A DNA stretch of 64,000 nucleotides from assembly GCF_900115095.1 (NCBI RefSeq), contig NZ_FOVH01000008.1:310001-374000 (forward strand), given 5' to 3'. The translations under genes were made by a program, and so were the position numbers. The notes under the pieces were generated by a model, which saw nothing but the letters and a program-made list of their open reading frames with translations, had not been told where the DNA came from and made no database searches. Every line of letters starts with the position of its first letter. Within the stretch, counting starts at the first letter, position 1. This DNA is from Actinomadura madurae (lineage in GTDB: Bacteria; Actinomycetota; Actinomycetes; Streptosporangiales; Streptosporangiaceae). Shown in pieces: positions 33,712 to 41,618 of the stretch.

Positions 33712-35286
33712 GTGCCGAACCGAGCTCTGGACTACCTGGTGATCGGCGCCGGGCCGGCGGGCCTGCAGCTGGGCCAGCTGATGGCGAAGGCGGGGCGGAG
33801 GTACCTGATCCTGGAGGCCGGCCCCGCGCCGGGCATGTTCTTCAGGACGTTCCCCAGGCACCGCACGCTCATCTCCACCAACAAGAAGCACACCGGGACG
33901 GACGACCCGGAGCTCAACCTCCGGATGGACTGGAACTCGTTACTGTCCGACGACCCCGACCTGCTGTTCACCCGCTACAGCGACCGCTACTTCCCCGCCG
34001 CGGACGACCTGGTGCGGTACCTCGGCGACTTCGCCGAGCGCCACGAGCTGAACATCGCCTACGGCACCCGCGCCGTCCGGGTCGCCCGTGACGGCCACGG
34101 CCGCTTCCTGGTCACGGACGACCACGGGGAGACCCGCGCGGCGGAGCGGGTGGTCGTCGCGACCGGTTTCACCCGGCCGAACGTCCCGCCGATCCCGGGC
34201 GTGGAGACGGCCGAGCTCTACGGCGAGCACCCGACCGACCCGCGCGAGTACGTGGACAGGCGCGTCCTCATCATCGGCAAGGGGAACTCGGCGTTCGAGA
34301 CGGCGGAGAACCTGACCGAGACGGCCGCGGTGATCCACGTCGCCGGGCCGCGCTCGCTCCGGCTGGCGTGGCGCACGCACTTCGTCGGGCACGTGCGCGC
34401 CGTCAACAACAACTTCCTCGACACCTACCAGCTCAAGTCGCAGAACGCGGTGCTGGACGGGGAGGTCCGGCGCATCGAGCGGCGCCCGGACGGGCGCTAC
34501 CTGGTGACGGTCGCGTTCGTCCGCGCCGACGAGGTCACCAAGGACATCCCCTACGACCGGGTGATCGTCTGCACGGGGTTCCGGCTGGACGCGTCGATCT
34601 TCGACGCGGGCTGCCGCCCGGAGCTGACGATCGCGGACCGGTTCCCCGCGCTGACCCCCGCCTACGAGTCGGTCAACGTGCCCGGCCTGTTCTTCGCCGG
34701 GACGCTGACGCAGTCGCGCGACTTCAAGCACGGCACGAGCGGCTTCATCCACGGGTTCCGGTACGGGGCGCGGGCGCTGCACCGCATCCTGGAGCACCGG
34801 TACCACGGCGCCGCGTGGCCCGGCCGCGCGCTCGCGGCGGACCCCGGGGAGCTGGCGGCGGCGGTGCTGGCCAGGGTGAACCGCAGCTCGGCGCTGTGGC
34901 AGCAGTTCGGCGTGCTCGCCGACGTGATCGTCCTGGACGGCGACGGCGGGGCCCGCTACCTGGAGGAGCTCCCGGCCGGCTTCCAGGAGCCGCCGGTCGC
35001 CGGCGCCGGGCCCGGCGGCCACTTCACCGTCACGCTCGACTACGGCCCCGGCCACGACGAGGCCGACCCGTTCGACGTCTCGGTGACGCGGATCGCGCAG
35101 AGCGACGCGGCGGGCGCGCACGAGGGCCACTACCTGCACCCGATCGTCCGGCACCACCTGGACGGCGAGGTCGCGGCCGTCCACCATGTCACCGAGAACC
35201 TGGAGAACGACTGGACCTCGGAGGAGGTCCACGCCGCGCCGCTGCGGGAGTTCTTCGCCCGGCGGACCGCCTCCGCGCCGGTGTGA
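33712..35286 (+). CDS. FOXRED2-like FAD/NAD(P) flavoprotein monooxygenase
   Basis: Flavoprotein of 524 aa. It has an N-terminal FAD-binding YLVIGAGPAGLQLGQLM, the family stretch FFRTFPRHRTLISTNKKHTG, LNLRMDWNSLLS, the NADP-binding-like VLIIGKGNSAFETAENL, NNNFLDTYQLKSQNA, VIVCTGFRLDASIFD and GGTL-type end GLFFAGTLTQSRDFKH with GFIHGFRYGARALHRILEHR. These blocks closely parallel eukaryotic FOXRED2 (ERFAD), unusual for a bacterial gene cluster. A C-terminal extension of about 150 aa follows. GTG 33712 has GGAGG 5 nt upstream; GTG 33697 is also open. N- or C-oxidation of a small substrate is likely. Confidence 0.8.
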   Translation: MPNRALDYLVIGAGPAGLQLGQLMAKAGRRYLILEAGPAPGMFFRTFPRHRTLISTNKKHTGTDDPELNLRMDWNSLLSDDPDLLFTRYSDRYFPAADDLVRYLGDFAERHELNIAYGTRAVRVARDGHGRFLVTDDHGETRAAERVVVATGFTRPNVPPIPGVETAELYGEHPTDPREYVDRRVLIIGKGNSAFETAENLTETAAVIHVAGPRSLRLAWRTHFVGHVRAVNNNFLDTYQLKSQNAVLDGEVRRIERRPDGRYLVTVAFVRADEVTKDIPYDRVIVCTGFRLDASIFDAGCRPELTIADRFPALTPAYESVNVPGLFFAGTLTQSRDFKHGTSGFIHGFRYGARALHRILEHRYHGAAWPGRALAADPGELAAAVLARVNRSSALWQQFGVLADVIVLDGDGGARYLEELPAGFQEPPVAGAGPGGHFTVTLDYGPGHDEADPFDVSVTRIAQSDAAGAHEGHYLHPIVRHHLDGEVAAVHHVTENLENDWTSEEVHAAPLREFFARRTASAPV

Positions 35287-35288
35287 CG

Positions 35289-36335
35289 ATGCGGTCACCG
35301 GCCACGCTGCGCGAGTTCGAGGCGGCGGCCCGCGAGCGCCTCGCCCCTGCGCACCGCGACTACTTCGCGGGCGGCGCGGGCGACGAGGCCGCCCTGCGCG
35401 CCAACGAGGCCGCGTTCGGACGTCTCTCGCTGGTCCCCCGCGTGTTCGCCGGGGTCGAGAAGCCCGAGCCGGGCATCACGCTGCTCGGCGACCGCGCGTC
35501 GATGCCCGTCCTCATCGCGCCGACCGCGTTCCACCGGCTCGCCGCCCCCGAGGGCGAGCGGGCCACGGCGCGGGCGGCGGCCCGCGCCGAGACGATCATG
35601 ATGGTGAGCATGGCCGCGACCGTCGCGGTCGGGGACGTCGCGGCGGCGGCGCCCGAGGCCCGGCTGTGGTTCCAGCTCTTCGTCCAGCCGGACATGGCCT
35701 TCACCGAGACGCTCGTGCGGCGGGCGGAGGCGGCCGGGTGCGGCGCGCTGGTCGTCACGGCCGACGCGCCGGTGCTCGCCCGGCGCCCGCGGGACGAGCG
35801 CAACGGCTTCCACGACCTGCCCCCGGGGCTGTGCTGCGAGAACATGCGGGGCGGCGGGCGGGTGCGCCCGATCGCCTTCTCCCCCGCGGTCTCCTGGGAG
35901 CACCTCGACCGGCTCCGGGACATGACGTCCCTGCCGATCGTGCTGAAGGGCGTCCTGCATCCGGCGGACGCGCGCGAGGCCCTCGGGCACGGCGTGTCGG
36001 CGCTGATCGTCTCCAACCACGGCGGGCGGCAGCTCGACGCGGCCCCGGCCACCGTCGACGTCCTGCCGGACATCGTGGCCGCGGTCGGCGGGGCCGTGCC
36101 GGTCCTGCTGGACGGCGGGATCCGGCGCGGCACCGACGTGCTGAAGGCGCTCGCGCTCGGCGCCGCGGCGGTGGCGGTCGGCCGGCCCGTCGTGTGGGGC
36201 CTGGCCGTCGCCGGGGAGCAGGGCGCGTGCGACGTGCTCGGGCTGCTGCGCGCGGAGGTCGAGGAGGCGCTGGCGCTGTGCGGCGCGGCGTCCGTCCGCG
36301 ACCTGCGACCGGACATGGTGCGGCGCGCATGGTGA
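35289..36335 (+). CDS. FMN-dependent alpha-hydroxy acid oxidase (hydroxymandelate-oxidase-like)
   Basis: FMN enzyme of 348 aa, oxidising an alpha-hydroxy acid to the alpha-keto acid. The N-terminal DYFAGGAGDEAALRAN carries the family Tyr. Further blocks are LIAPTAFHRLAAPEGE, LWFQLF, VTADAPVLARRPRDERNGF, IVLKGVLHPADA and the catalytic His in IVSNHGGRQLD, followed by VLLDGGIRRGTDVLKALALGA. The RRPRDERNGF region resembles 4-hydroxymandelate oxidase (Hmo) from glycopeptide pathways more than glycolate oxidase. ATG 35289; GTG 35283 would overlap the preceding stop as GTGA. Ends 7 nt inside the P450 gene. Confidence 0.88.
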   Translation: MRSPATLREFEAAARERLAPAHRDYFAGGAGDEAALRANEAAFGRLSLVPRVFAGVEKPEPGITLLGDRASMPVLIAPTAFHRLAAPEGERATARAAARAETIMMVSMAATVAVGDVAAAAPEARLWFQLFVQPDMAFTETLVRRAEAAGCGALVVTADAPVLARRPRDERNGFHDLPPGLCCENMRGGGRVRPIAFSPAVSWEHLDRLRDMTSLPIVLKGVLHPADAREALGHGVSALIVSNHGGRQLDAAPATVDVLPDIVAAVGGAVPVLLDGGIRRGTDVLKALALGAAAVAVGRPVVWGLAVAGEQGACDVLGLLRAEVEEALALCGAASVRDLRPDMVRRAW

Positions 36336-37711
36336 CGGCCCTGGCGATCTCCGCGGCGGTGCTCGCCCTGCTGGCGAGCCTGCCGTGGTGGCTGCCCGGC
36401 AGGATCGTGGCGCTGCGCGGGTGGGTGTTCGCCCGCGTCAACGGGGACGAGGGCATCGCCGTCCCGGGCGACCTGATCGGCGTCGAGCACTTCAGGGACG
36501 TCTACTCGCACCCGGCCGCCGGAGGCCGGAGCAGGGGCGCCGCCCTGTCGGACCTGTTCTGGTACTGGCTGTCGCCGGGCGCGCACGTCCACCAGGAACA
36601 CCTGGAGGCCGGCGACCGGTACGAGGAGGTCGCCCGCGCCACCCGCCGGTTCCTCGCCGTCCCCCGGGCGGAGGCCGAGGAGCTGACGCGCCGCTGCGCG
36701 GCCCGGGTCCTGGACGAGGAGGCCCCGCCGGGCGGCGGGGCGCGGACCGTCCGGCTGCGCGACCTGATGATGCCGGTCTGGGCCGAGTTCTACTACGAGC
36801 TGGTGTTCGGCGAGCCGTGCCCGCGGGCGGCGCGGGACCTGATCGTCGGCAACGCCGACGACGTCGTCACCGCGCTCAAGTGCTGCGGCCTCCGCCACAT
36901 GGACCGGCGGCACCGCCTCACCCGCTACCTCGCCGGCCGGCTGGCCGACGTCCGGCACCCCCTCCCGGCCGGCCTGTCGGACGAGGAGCGCGCCTACTAC
37001 CTCCAGGGGACGTTCTTCAACACGGCGGTCGTGCAGATGTCGGAGGCCGCGGCGCACCTGCTCATGGTCCTGGCGCGGCACCCGGACGCCGCCGCGACCG
37101 CGCTGGCCGGCGACGACCGCGCGCTCGACCGGGTGGTGCAGGAGACGTTCCGGCTCTACCCGCTGTTCGGCGTCGCGCACCGCATCACCACGGGCACCAT
37201 CGACGTGGCCGGGACGACGATCCCCGCCGGCTCGGTGCTGTGCTTCGGCTACCCCGAGTTCCACCGCGCCGGCTTCGACCACCCCGACCGCTTCGACCCG
37301 GACCGGTTCCGGGACGGCCCGGCGGCCAAGGACATGAACCACATCCCGTTCGGCGTCGCCGCCAACCGGCCCTGCCCGGCCTGGCGGCTCGCGCCCCTCA
37401 CCCTGCGGGTCGCGGCGCGGGAGGTCCTGCGCCGCCACGCGCTCACCTCGTCCGCCTCGCACACCCGGTCCCTGCCCAACCGGGGGCCGTGCCTGCTCGT
37501 CCCCCGGGAGGCCCCGCCCCGGAGCCGCGCCGCCGCGCTGCTGCGGATGCGCGCCCGCGACCGCGCGGAGGACGTGGGACGCGGCCTCGTCCAGCTCGTC
37601 CTCGGCACCTACATGGTGTGTGACGCGCGCCGGCAGCGGCTGTGCGAACGCCACTTCGCCCGAGCGGAGGAAACCCATGCCCACGCTGGACCACATCGCC
37701 GCGGCCACTGA
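36329..37711 (+). CDS. Membrane-anchored, atypical cytochrome P450
   Basis: Cytochrome P450 of 460 aa. Recognised by the ExxR pair Glu272/Arg275 (ETFRLYP), the HPDRFDPDRF meander and the heme-loop PFGVAANRPCPAW with Cys349. Three oddities: an N-terminal membrane helix (VTALAISAAVLALLASLPWWL), rare in bacterial P450s; a heme loop one residue longer than FxxGxxxC and lacking the usual Gly; and an I-helix region GTFFNTAVVQMSEA without the canonical (A/G)Gx(D/E)T. Non-canonical chemistry such as isomerase or peroxygenase is possible. ATG overlaps the oxidase gene by 7 nt, and its end overlaps the antiporter start by 35 nt. Confidence 0.82.
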   Translation: MVTALAISAAVLALLASLPWWLPGRIVALRGWVFARVNGDEGIAVPGDLIGVEHFRDVYSHPAAGGRSRGAALSDLFWYWLSPGAHVHQEHLEAGDRYEEVARATRRFLAVPRAEAEELTRRCAARVLDEEAPPGGGARTVRLRDLMMPVWAEFYYELVFGEPCPRAARDLIVGNADDVVTALKCCGLRHMDRRHRLTRYLAGRLADVRHPLPAGLSDEERAYYLQGTFFNTAVVQMSEAAAHLLMVLARHPDAAATALAGDDRALDRVVQETFRLYPLFGVAHRITTGTIDVAGTTIPAGSVLCFGYPEFHRAGFDHPDRFDPDRFRDGPAAKDMNHIPFGVAANRPCPAWRLAPLTLRVAAREVLRRHALTSSASHTRSLPNRGPCLLVPREAPPRSRAAALLRMRARDRAEDVGRGLVQLVLGTYMVCDARRQRLCERHFARAEETHAHAGPHRRGH

Positions 37712-38993
37712 GGACCCGAACCTCCAGCTCACCCTCAAGGTGCTGCCCGCGCTCGTCGTCGTCCTGCTCGCCGCGGGAGTGTGCGGCCGTCTCGCGCTGA
37801 TGGTGGGGCAGCCGCGCGTCCTCGGCGAGATGGTCGCCGGCGTCCTGCTCGGCCCGACGCTGTTCGGGCAGGTCTGGCCGGACGCCCAGGAGGCCGTGTT
37901 CCCCGCCGAGGTCAGGCCCGTCCTGTACGTGCTGAGCACCATCGGGCTGACGCTCTACATGTTCCTCGTCGGCGCGGGCCTGGACCACGGCGCGCGGACG
38001 CCGGGCGAGGGCCGCCGGGCGCCGCTGCTGGCGGCGTCGGGGATGCTGCCGTCGGTCCTCCTCGGGTTCGCGGCCGGCCTCGCGCTGTGGGGGACGCTGT
38101 CGCGGCCGGACGTCGGCCGGTGGGAGTTCGCCCTGTTCGTCGGCGGGGCACTGTCGCTCACCGCGTTCCCGATGCTCGCCCGGATCCTGTACGAGCGGGG
38201 GCTGGAGAACTCGCCGCTCGGCCGGCTGTCGCTGCTGGCGGCGTCCATCGACGACGCGGCCGCGTGGTGCCTGCTCGCCGTCCTGTCCGCGCTCCACCTG
38301 GGCACGGGACTGGACGGCGCGCTGCGCACGATCGCGCTCGCGGGCCTGTTCGCGGGGGTGATGCTCCTGGTGGTGGCGCGGCTGCTGCGCCCCCTCGGCC
38401 GGGACGTCGTCCGGCGCGGCGGGTTCGGCGCCACCGCGACGTACGTGGTCGTCCTCGTGCCGCTCACGGCCGGGTACATCACCGACCTGATCGGCGTGTA
38501 CTCCGTCTTCGGCGGGTTCGTCGCCGGGCTGGCCATGCCCCGGGACGCGAAGTTCCGGGAGGCGCTGCACGCGCGGATGATGGGCGTCGTCTCCACGCTG
38601 CTGCTGCCGGTGTTCTTCGCCTTCTCCGGCCTCAACACCGAGCTGGGCGGCCTGGCCGGCGGCACCCTGCTGCTCGCCTTCCTGGTGATCATGGCGGCGG
38701 GCTTCTGCGGGAAGTACTTCGGCTGCGCGCTGGCGATGCGCGGCCTCGGGTTCAGGTGGCGGGAGTCGTACGCCGTGGGCGCCCTGATGAACGCTCGCGG
38801 CCTGATGATCCTCATCTTCATCAACATCGGGCTGGCCCAGGGCATGATCACCCGGGAGCTGTTCGCCATGCTGGTGCTGGTCGCCGTGATCACCACCGCG
38901 AGCGCCGTGCCGCTCTACCGGCTGGCGCTGCCGGAGCGGCTGGAGCCCGTCCGCGAGGCCGATCCCGAGCCCGTCCCGAACGCCGCCGCGTGA
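37677..38993 (+). CDS. CPA2-family cation/proton antiporter
   Basis: Integral membrane protein of 438 aa with about 12 predicted helices and the monovalent cation:proton antiporter-2 fold. Segments include GQPRVLGEMVAGVLLGPTLFG, SLTAFPMLARIL, LLAASIDDAAAWCLLAVLSAL (the ion-binding acidic pair DD) and YAVGALMNARGLMILIFINIGLA. It lacks a TrkA-N domain. ATG 37677 with CGGAGGAAA upstream, inside the P450 3' end, so expression is probably coupled to the cluster. It may exchange Na+ or K+ for protons; a direct role in product export is only a guess. Confidence 0.87.
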   Translation: MPTLDHIAAATEDPNLQLTLKVLPALVVVLLAAGVCGRLALMVGQPRVLGEMVAGVLLGPTLFGQVWPDAQEAVFPAEVRPVLYVLSTIGLTLYMFLVGAGLDHGARTPGEGRRAPLLAASGMLPSVLLGFAAGLALWGTLSRPDVGRWEFALFVGGALSLTAFPMLARILYERGLENSPLGRLSLLAASIDDAAAWCLLAVLSALHLGTGLDGALRTIALAGLFAGVMLLVVARLLRPLGRDVVRRGGFGATATYVVVLVPLTAGYITDLIGVYSVFGGFVAGLAMPRDAKFREALHARMMGVVSTLLLPVFFAFSGLNTELGGLAGGTLLLAFLVIMAAGFCGKYFGCALAMRGLGFRWRESYAVGALMNARGLMILIFINIGLAQGMITRELFAMLVLVAVITTASAVPLYRLALPERLEPVREADPEPVPNAAA

Positions 38994-39121
38994 CGGCAGC
39001 CGGCGCCGGCGCCGAAACCCCTAGACGGGTCCCGGGCGCCACCGGTTCAAAGATCATGCATATCTGTCCACTATTGCCCGGATCTCTGGCCGCCCGGCGG
39101 CACCGGTGGGAGCGTGGGCCC

Positions 39122-39811
39122 GTGGCCGAGACAACGGGACCGGGCGACGCTCGCGCCCACCGGCTGCTGCTCGTCGAGGACGACCGCGAGCTCGCCCGGA
39201 TGCTCGCCGGGCTGTTCGCCGAGGAGGGCTACGCGGTCGACCTCGCGGCGGAGGGCCAGCGCGGGCTGCACCTCGGGCTGCGCGGCGACTACGACGTGCT
39301 GATCATCGACCGCCGGCTGCCGGCGCTGGACGGCGTCGAGCTGCTCCGCCGGCTTCGCCGGCAGGCCGTCACGGTGCCCGCGCTGGTGCTCACCGCCGCC
39401 GGCACGGTCGCCGACCGGGTCGCCGGGCTCGACGCGGGCGCCGACGACTACCTCGTCAAGCCTTTCGAGGTGGACGAGCTGCTGGCCCGGGTGCGGGCGC
39501 TGCACCGCAGGCACCTCGACCTGGCCTGGGTGCTGCCGCTCGGCGCGGGACGGCTGGATCCGCGGTCGCGGCTCGTCCGGCTGCCGACGGGCGAGCACGT
39601 GGCGCTGTCCGGCCGGGAGGCGCGGCTGCTGATGGCGCTCGCGACCCGGCCCCGGCACGTGCACACCCGCGCCTCGCTGCTGCGGCGGGTGTTCGACGGG
39701 GCCCGGACGGAGTCGATCGTGGACACCTACGTCTACTACCTGCGCGCCAAGCTCGGGGCGGGCGTCGTCCGCACCGTGCGGGGCGTCGGGTACCGCGTGG
39801 GCGAGCTGTGA
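39122..39811 (+). CDS. OmpR/PhoB-family response regulator
   Basis: Two-component response regulator of 229 aa. The receiver domain has LLLVEDDRELARML, the phospho-acceptor in DVLIIDRRLPALDG, VLTAAG and DDYLVKPFEVDELLARV. The C-terminal winged-helix has LSGREARLLMALATRPRHVHTRASLLRRV and VDTYVYYLRAKLGAGVVRTVRGVGYRV. GTG 39122 is used (GGGAG 9 nt upstream); the open frame extends further upstream without similarity. The stop overlaps the kinase GTG by 4 nt. A 128-bp gap separates it from the antiporter, so it may have its own promoter. Confidence 0.93.
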   Translation: MAETTGPGDARAHRLLLVEDDRELARMLAGLFAEEGYAVDLAAEGQRGLHLGLRGDYDVLIIDRRLPALDGVELLRRLRRQAVTVPALVLTAAGTVADRVAGLDAGADDYLVKPFEVDELLARVRALHRRHLDLAWVLPLGAGRLDPRSRLVRLPTGEHVALSGREARLLMALATRPRHVHTRASLLRRVFDGARTESIVDTYVYYLRAKLGAGVVRTVRGVGYRVGEL

Positions 39812-40761
39812 CCGGGCTCGTGCGAGAGGCCGGCGCCCCGCGGGAGCCCGGCCCGGTGCCGGACGCGGAGCGGCTCATGCTCGCCCGCGCCCGGCGCCGC
39901 GTCACCGCCGAGGCCGCGGGGACCATCGCGGTGCTGGTCGGGGCCGCCGCCTGGGACGTGCGCCGCACGGCCGCGCCCGACTTGGACGCCGCCGCGCGCA
40001 GGCGGCTGCTGTGGACGTTCGCCGCCGCGGAGGCCGGCGGCGCGCTGGCCGCCCTGCTGATCGGCCGGGCCACCGCCCGCCGCGCGCTGGCGCCGGCGCA
40101 CGCGGCGCTCGCCCGCCGGGAGCGGTTCGCGGCCGAGGTCACCCACGAGCTGCGCGCCCCGCTCGCCCGGCTGCACACCCGGGCGCAGCTCGCCGCCCGG
40201 CGGCTGCGGAACGGCACGGACGTCGCCGCGGAGATGGACCGGCTCGTCGCCGACACCGGGCGGCTCGGCGAGGTGGTGGACGACGTGCTGCGCTCGACCC
40301 GGCCCGGACGGCGCCCCACCGGGCCGGTCGACCTCGCCGGGCTGGCGGCGGAGCTGGCCGCGTCCGAGCGGGCCCGCGCGCGGGAGCGGGGCGTGGCGAT
40401 CGAGGTGTCGCGGAAGGGCCGGCGGCATGTCGTCCAGGGCGCGGAGCCCGCGCTGCGGCGGGTGCTGTCGTCCCTCGTCGACAACGCGCTCGGCCACGCG
40501 GCGCCGGGCGGCCACGTGTGGGTGACGCTCGCCGGGACGGCGGCGGCGGTCGAGGTCAGCGTCCGCGACGACGGCCCGGGGCTCGATCCGGACGACGCCG
40601 GGCGGCTCTTCGGCCGGCACGGCGGGCTGGGTCTCGCGCTAGCCCGCGAGGTGGTGGACGGGCACGGCGGCACCCTCACCGCGGACGGCCGGCCGGGCGC
40701 CGGGGCGGTGTTCACCGTCCGGCTGCCCGCCGCCCCGGCTCACGTCGGGGGCGGCTTGTAG
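39808..40761 (+). CDS. Two-component sensor histidine kinase
   Basis: Sensor kinase of 317 aa, partner of the preceding regulator. Two weak N-terminal hydrophobic segments (AAGTIAVLVGAAAW and WTFAAAEAGGALAALLIG) flank a very short external loop. The H-box is RFAAEVTHELRAPLARL; then SSLVDNALGHA (N box), VRDDGPGLDP (G1) and HGGLGLALAREVVDGHGG (G2). No HAMP, PAS or large sensor domain, so it probably senses within or at the membrane. The 3' end overlaps the convergent TetR gene by 22 bp. Confidence 0.9.
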   Translation: MTGLVREAGAPREPGPVPDAERLMLARARRRVTAEAAGTIAVLVGAAAWDVRRTAAPDLDAAARRRLLWTFAAAEAGGALAALLIGRATARRALAPAHAALARRERFAAEVTHELRAPLARLHTRAQLAARRLRNGTDVAAEMDRLVADTGRLGEVVDDVLRSTRPGRRPTGPVDLAGLAAELAASERARARERGVAIEVSRKGRRHVVQGAEPALRRVLSSLVDNALGHAAPGGHVWVTLAGTAAAVEVSVRDDGPGLDPDDAGRLFGRHGGLGLALAREVVDGHGGTLTADGRPGAGAVFTVRLPAAPAHVGGGL

Positions 40762-41456
40762 GTCAGGCCGATCTCGGGGCTGATCTCGGCGAGCATGCCC
40801 TCGAACATGGGCTCGGCGTCGTCCAGGGCGAACTCCAGATGCCCGAAGACCTCCAGGCTGACGCTCCCCTGGAGCCTGATCCAGCACTTGAGGAACTGCC
40901 GGATCACGCCGAGCGGCAGGTCCACGCCGAGGACGTCGTCGCGGTAGCGGCGGAGCTGGTCGCGTAGGGCGGGGTCGATCTCCTCGTCGGCCGGGACCGG
41001 GAACGGGCACTTGTTCCACAGCTCCAGGAACAGGGCCATGAACGTCCAGCCGAAGCGGCGGGCGCACTCCTCGGCGAAGTCGTCCTCCTCCGGATGGCCG
41101 GCGCCGCGCACGGGCGCCCCGAAGAGCAGCGCGTACTCGCGGGGATGAGCCAGGGACCAGGTGCGGAACCGGCGGGACACCGTCAGGACCTTGAGGCTCA
41201 TGTCGTCGTGCGGCACCTTCTTCATCGCCGCGTGCAGCTCGCCGGTCAGCTCGCTGAACAGGTCGCCGACCAGGTGCCGGAGCAGCTCGCCGTGGCTGCC
41301 GAAGTAGCGATAGAGGGCCGGCGCGGTCATGCCCATCTCGCGGGCGATGGCCCGCAGCGTCACCGCCTCGGCGCCCTCCTCGACGAGGATCCGCCGGGCG
41401 GTCTCGGAGATCTCCCTGACCGTCGCCGCGCGCATCCGGTCCCGTCGCGATTCCAC
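40740..41456 (-). CDS. TetR-family regulator of the adjacent MMPL transporter
   Basis: TetR repressor of 238 aa. The N-terminal HTH reads SETARRILVEEGAEAVTLRAIAREMGMTAPALYRYFGSHGELL (cited in part: VTLRAIAREMGMTAPALYRY). The C-terminal domain has WSLAHPREYALLFGAPV, typical of actinobacterial TetR proteins with the WHG-like domain. GTG at 41456 has GAGG 7 nt upstream. It is divergent from the MMPL gene with a palindrome between them, the usual arrangement for a transporter repressor. Confidence 0.88.
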   Translation of the reverse strand: MESRRDRMRAATVREISETARRILVEEGAEAVTLRAIAREMGMTAPALYRYFGSHGELLRHLVGDLFSELTGELHAAMKKVPHDDMSLKVLTVSRRFRTWSLAHPREYALLFGAPVRGAGHPEEDDFAEECARRFGWTFMALFLELWNKCPFPVPADEEIDPALRDQLRRYRDDVLGVDLPLGVIRQFLKCWIRLQGSVSLEVFGHLEFALDDAEPMFEGMLAEISPEIGLTYKPPPT

Positions 41457-41545
41457 TGGGCCGCCTCTTTCCCTGGTCCGCGGCCGCGTCCGGCCACCTT
41501 CGCATGATTCCTCAGAAACACCCTTGACGGAAGCTAACACTGTAT

Positions 41546-41565
41546 GCGAAGTTAACGTCGTTCGC
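41546..41565. promoter_or_regulatory. Inverted repeat between tetR and mmpL
   Basis: GCGAAGTTAACGTCGTTCGC has 5-bp perfect arms (GCGAA/TTCGC) around a GTTAAC-containing centre. It lies in the AT-richer divergent gap (41457-41618), where AACGT is also repeated. Likely operator for the adjacent TetR protein. Confidence 0.55.
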
Positions 41566-41618
41566 AGTTTACAACGTTCACGAATATTAGTGGATGTCAC
41601 ACGGCAGGGGAACGGGTC

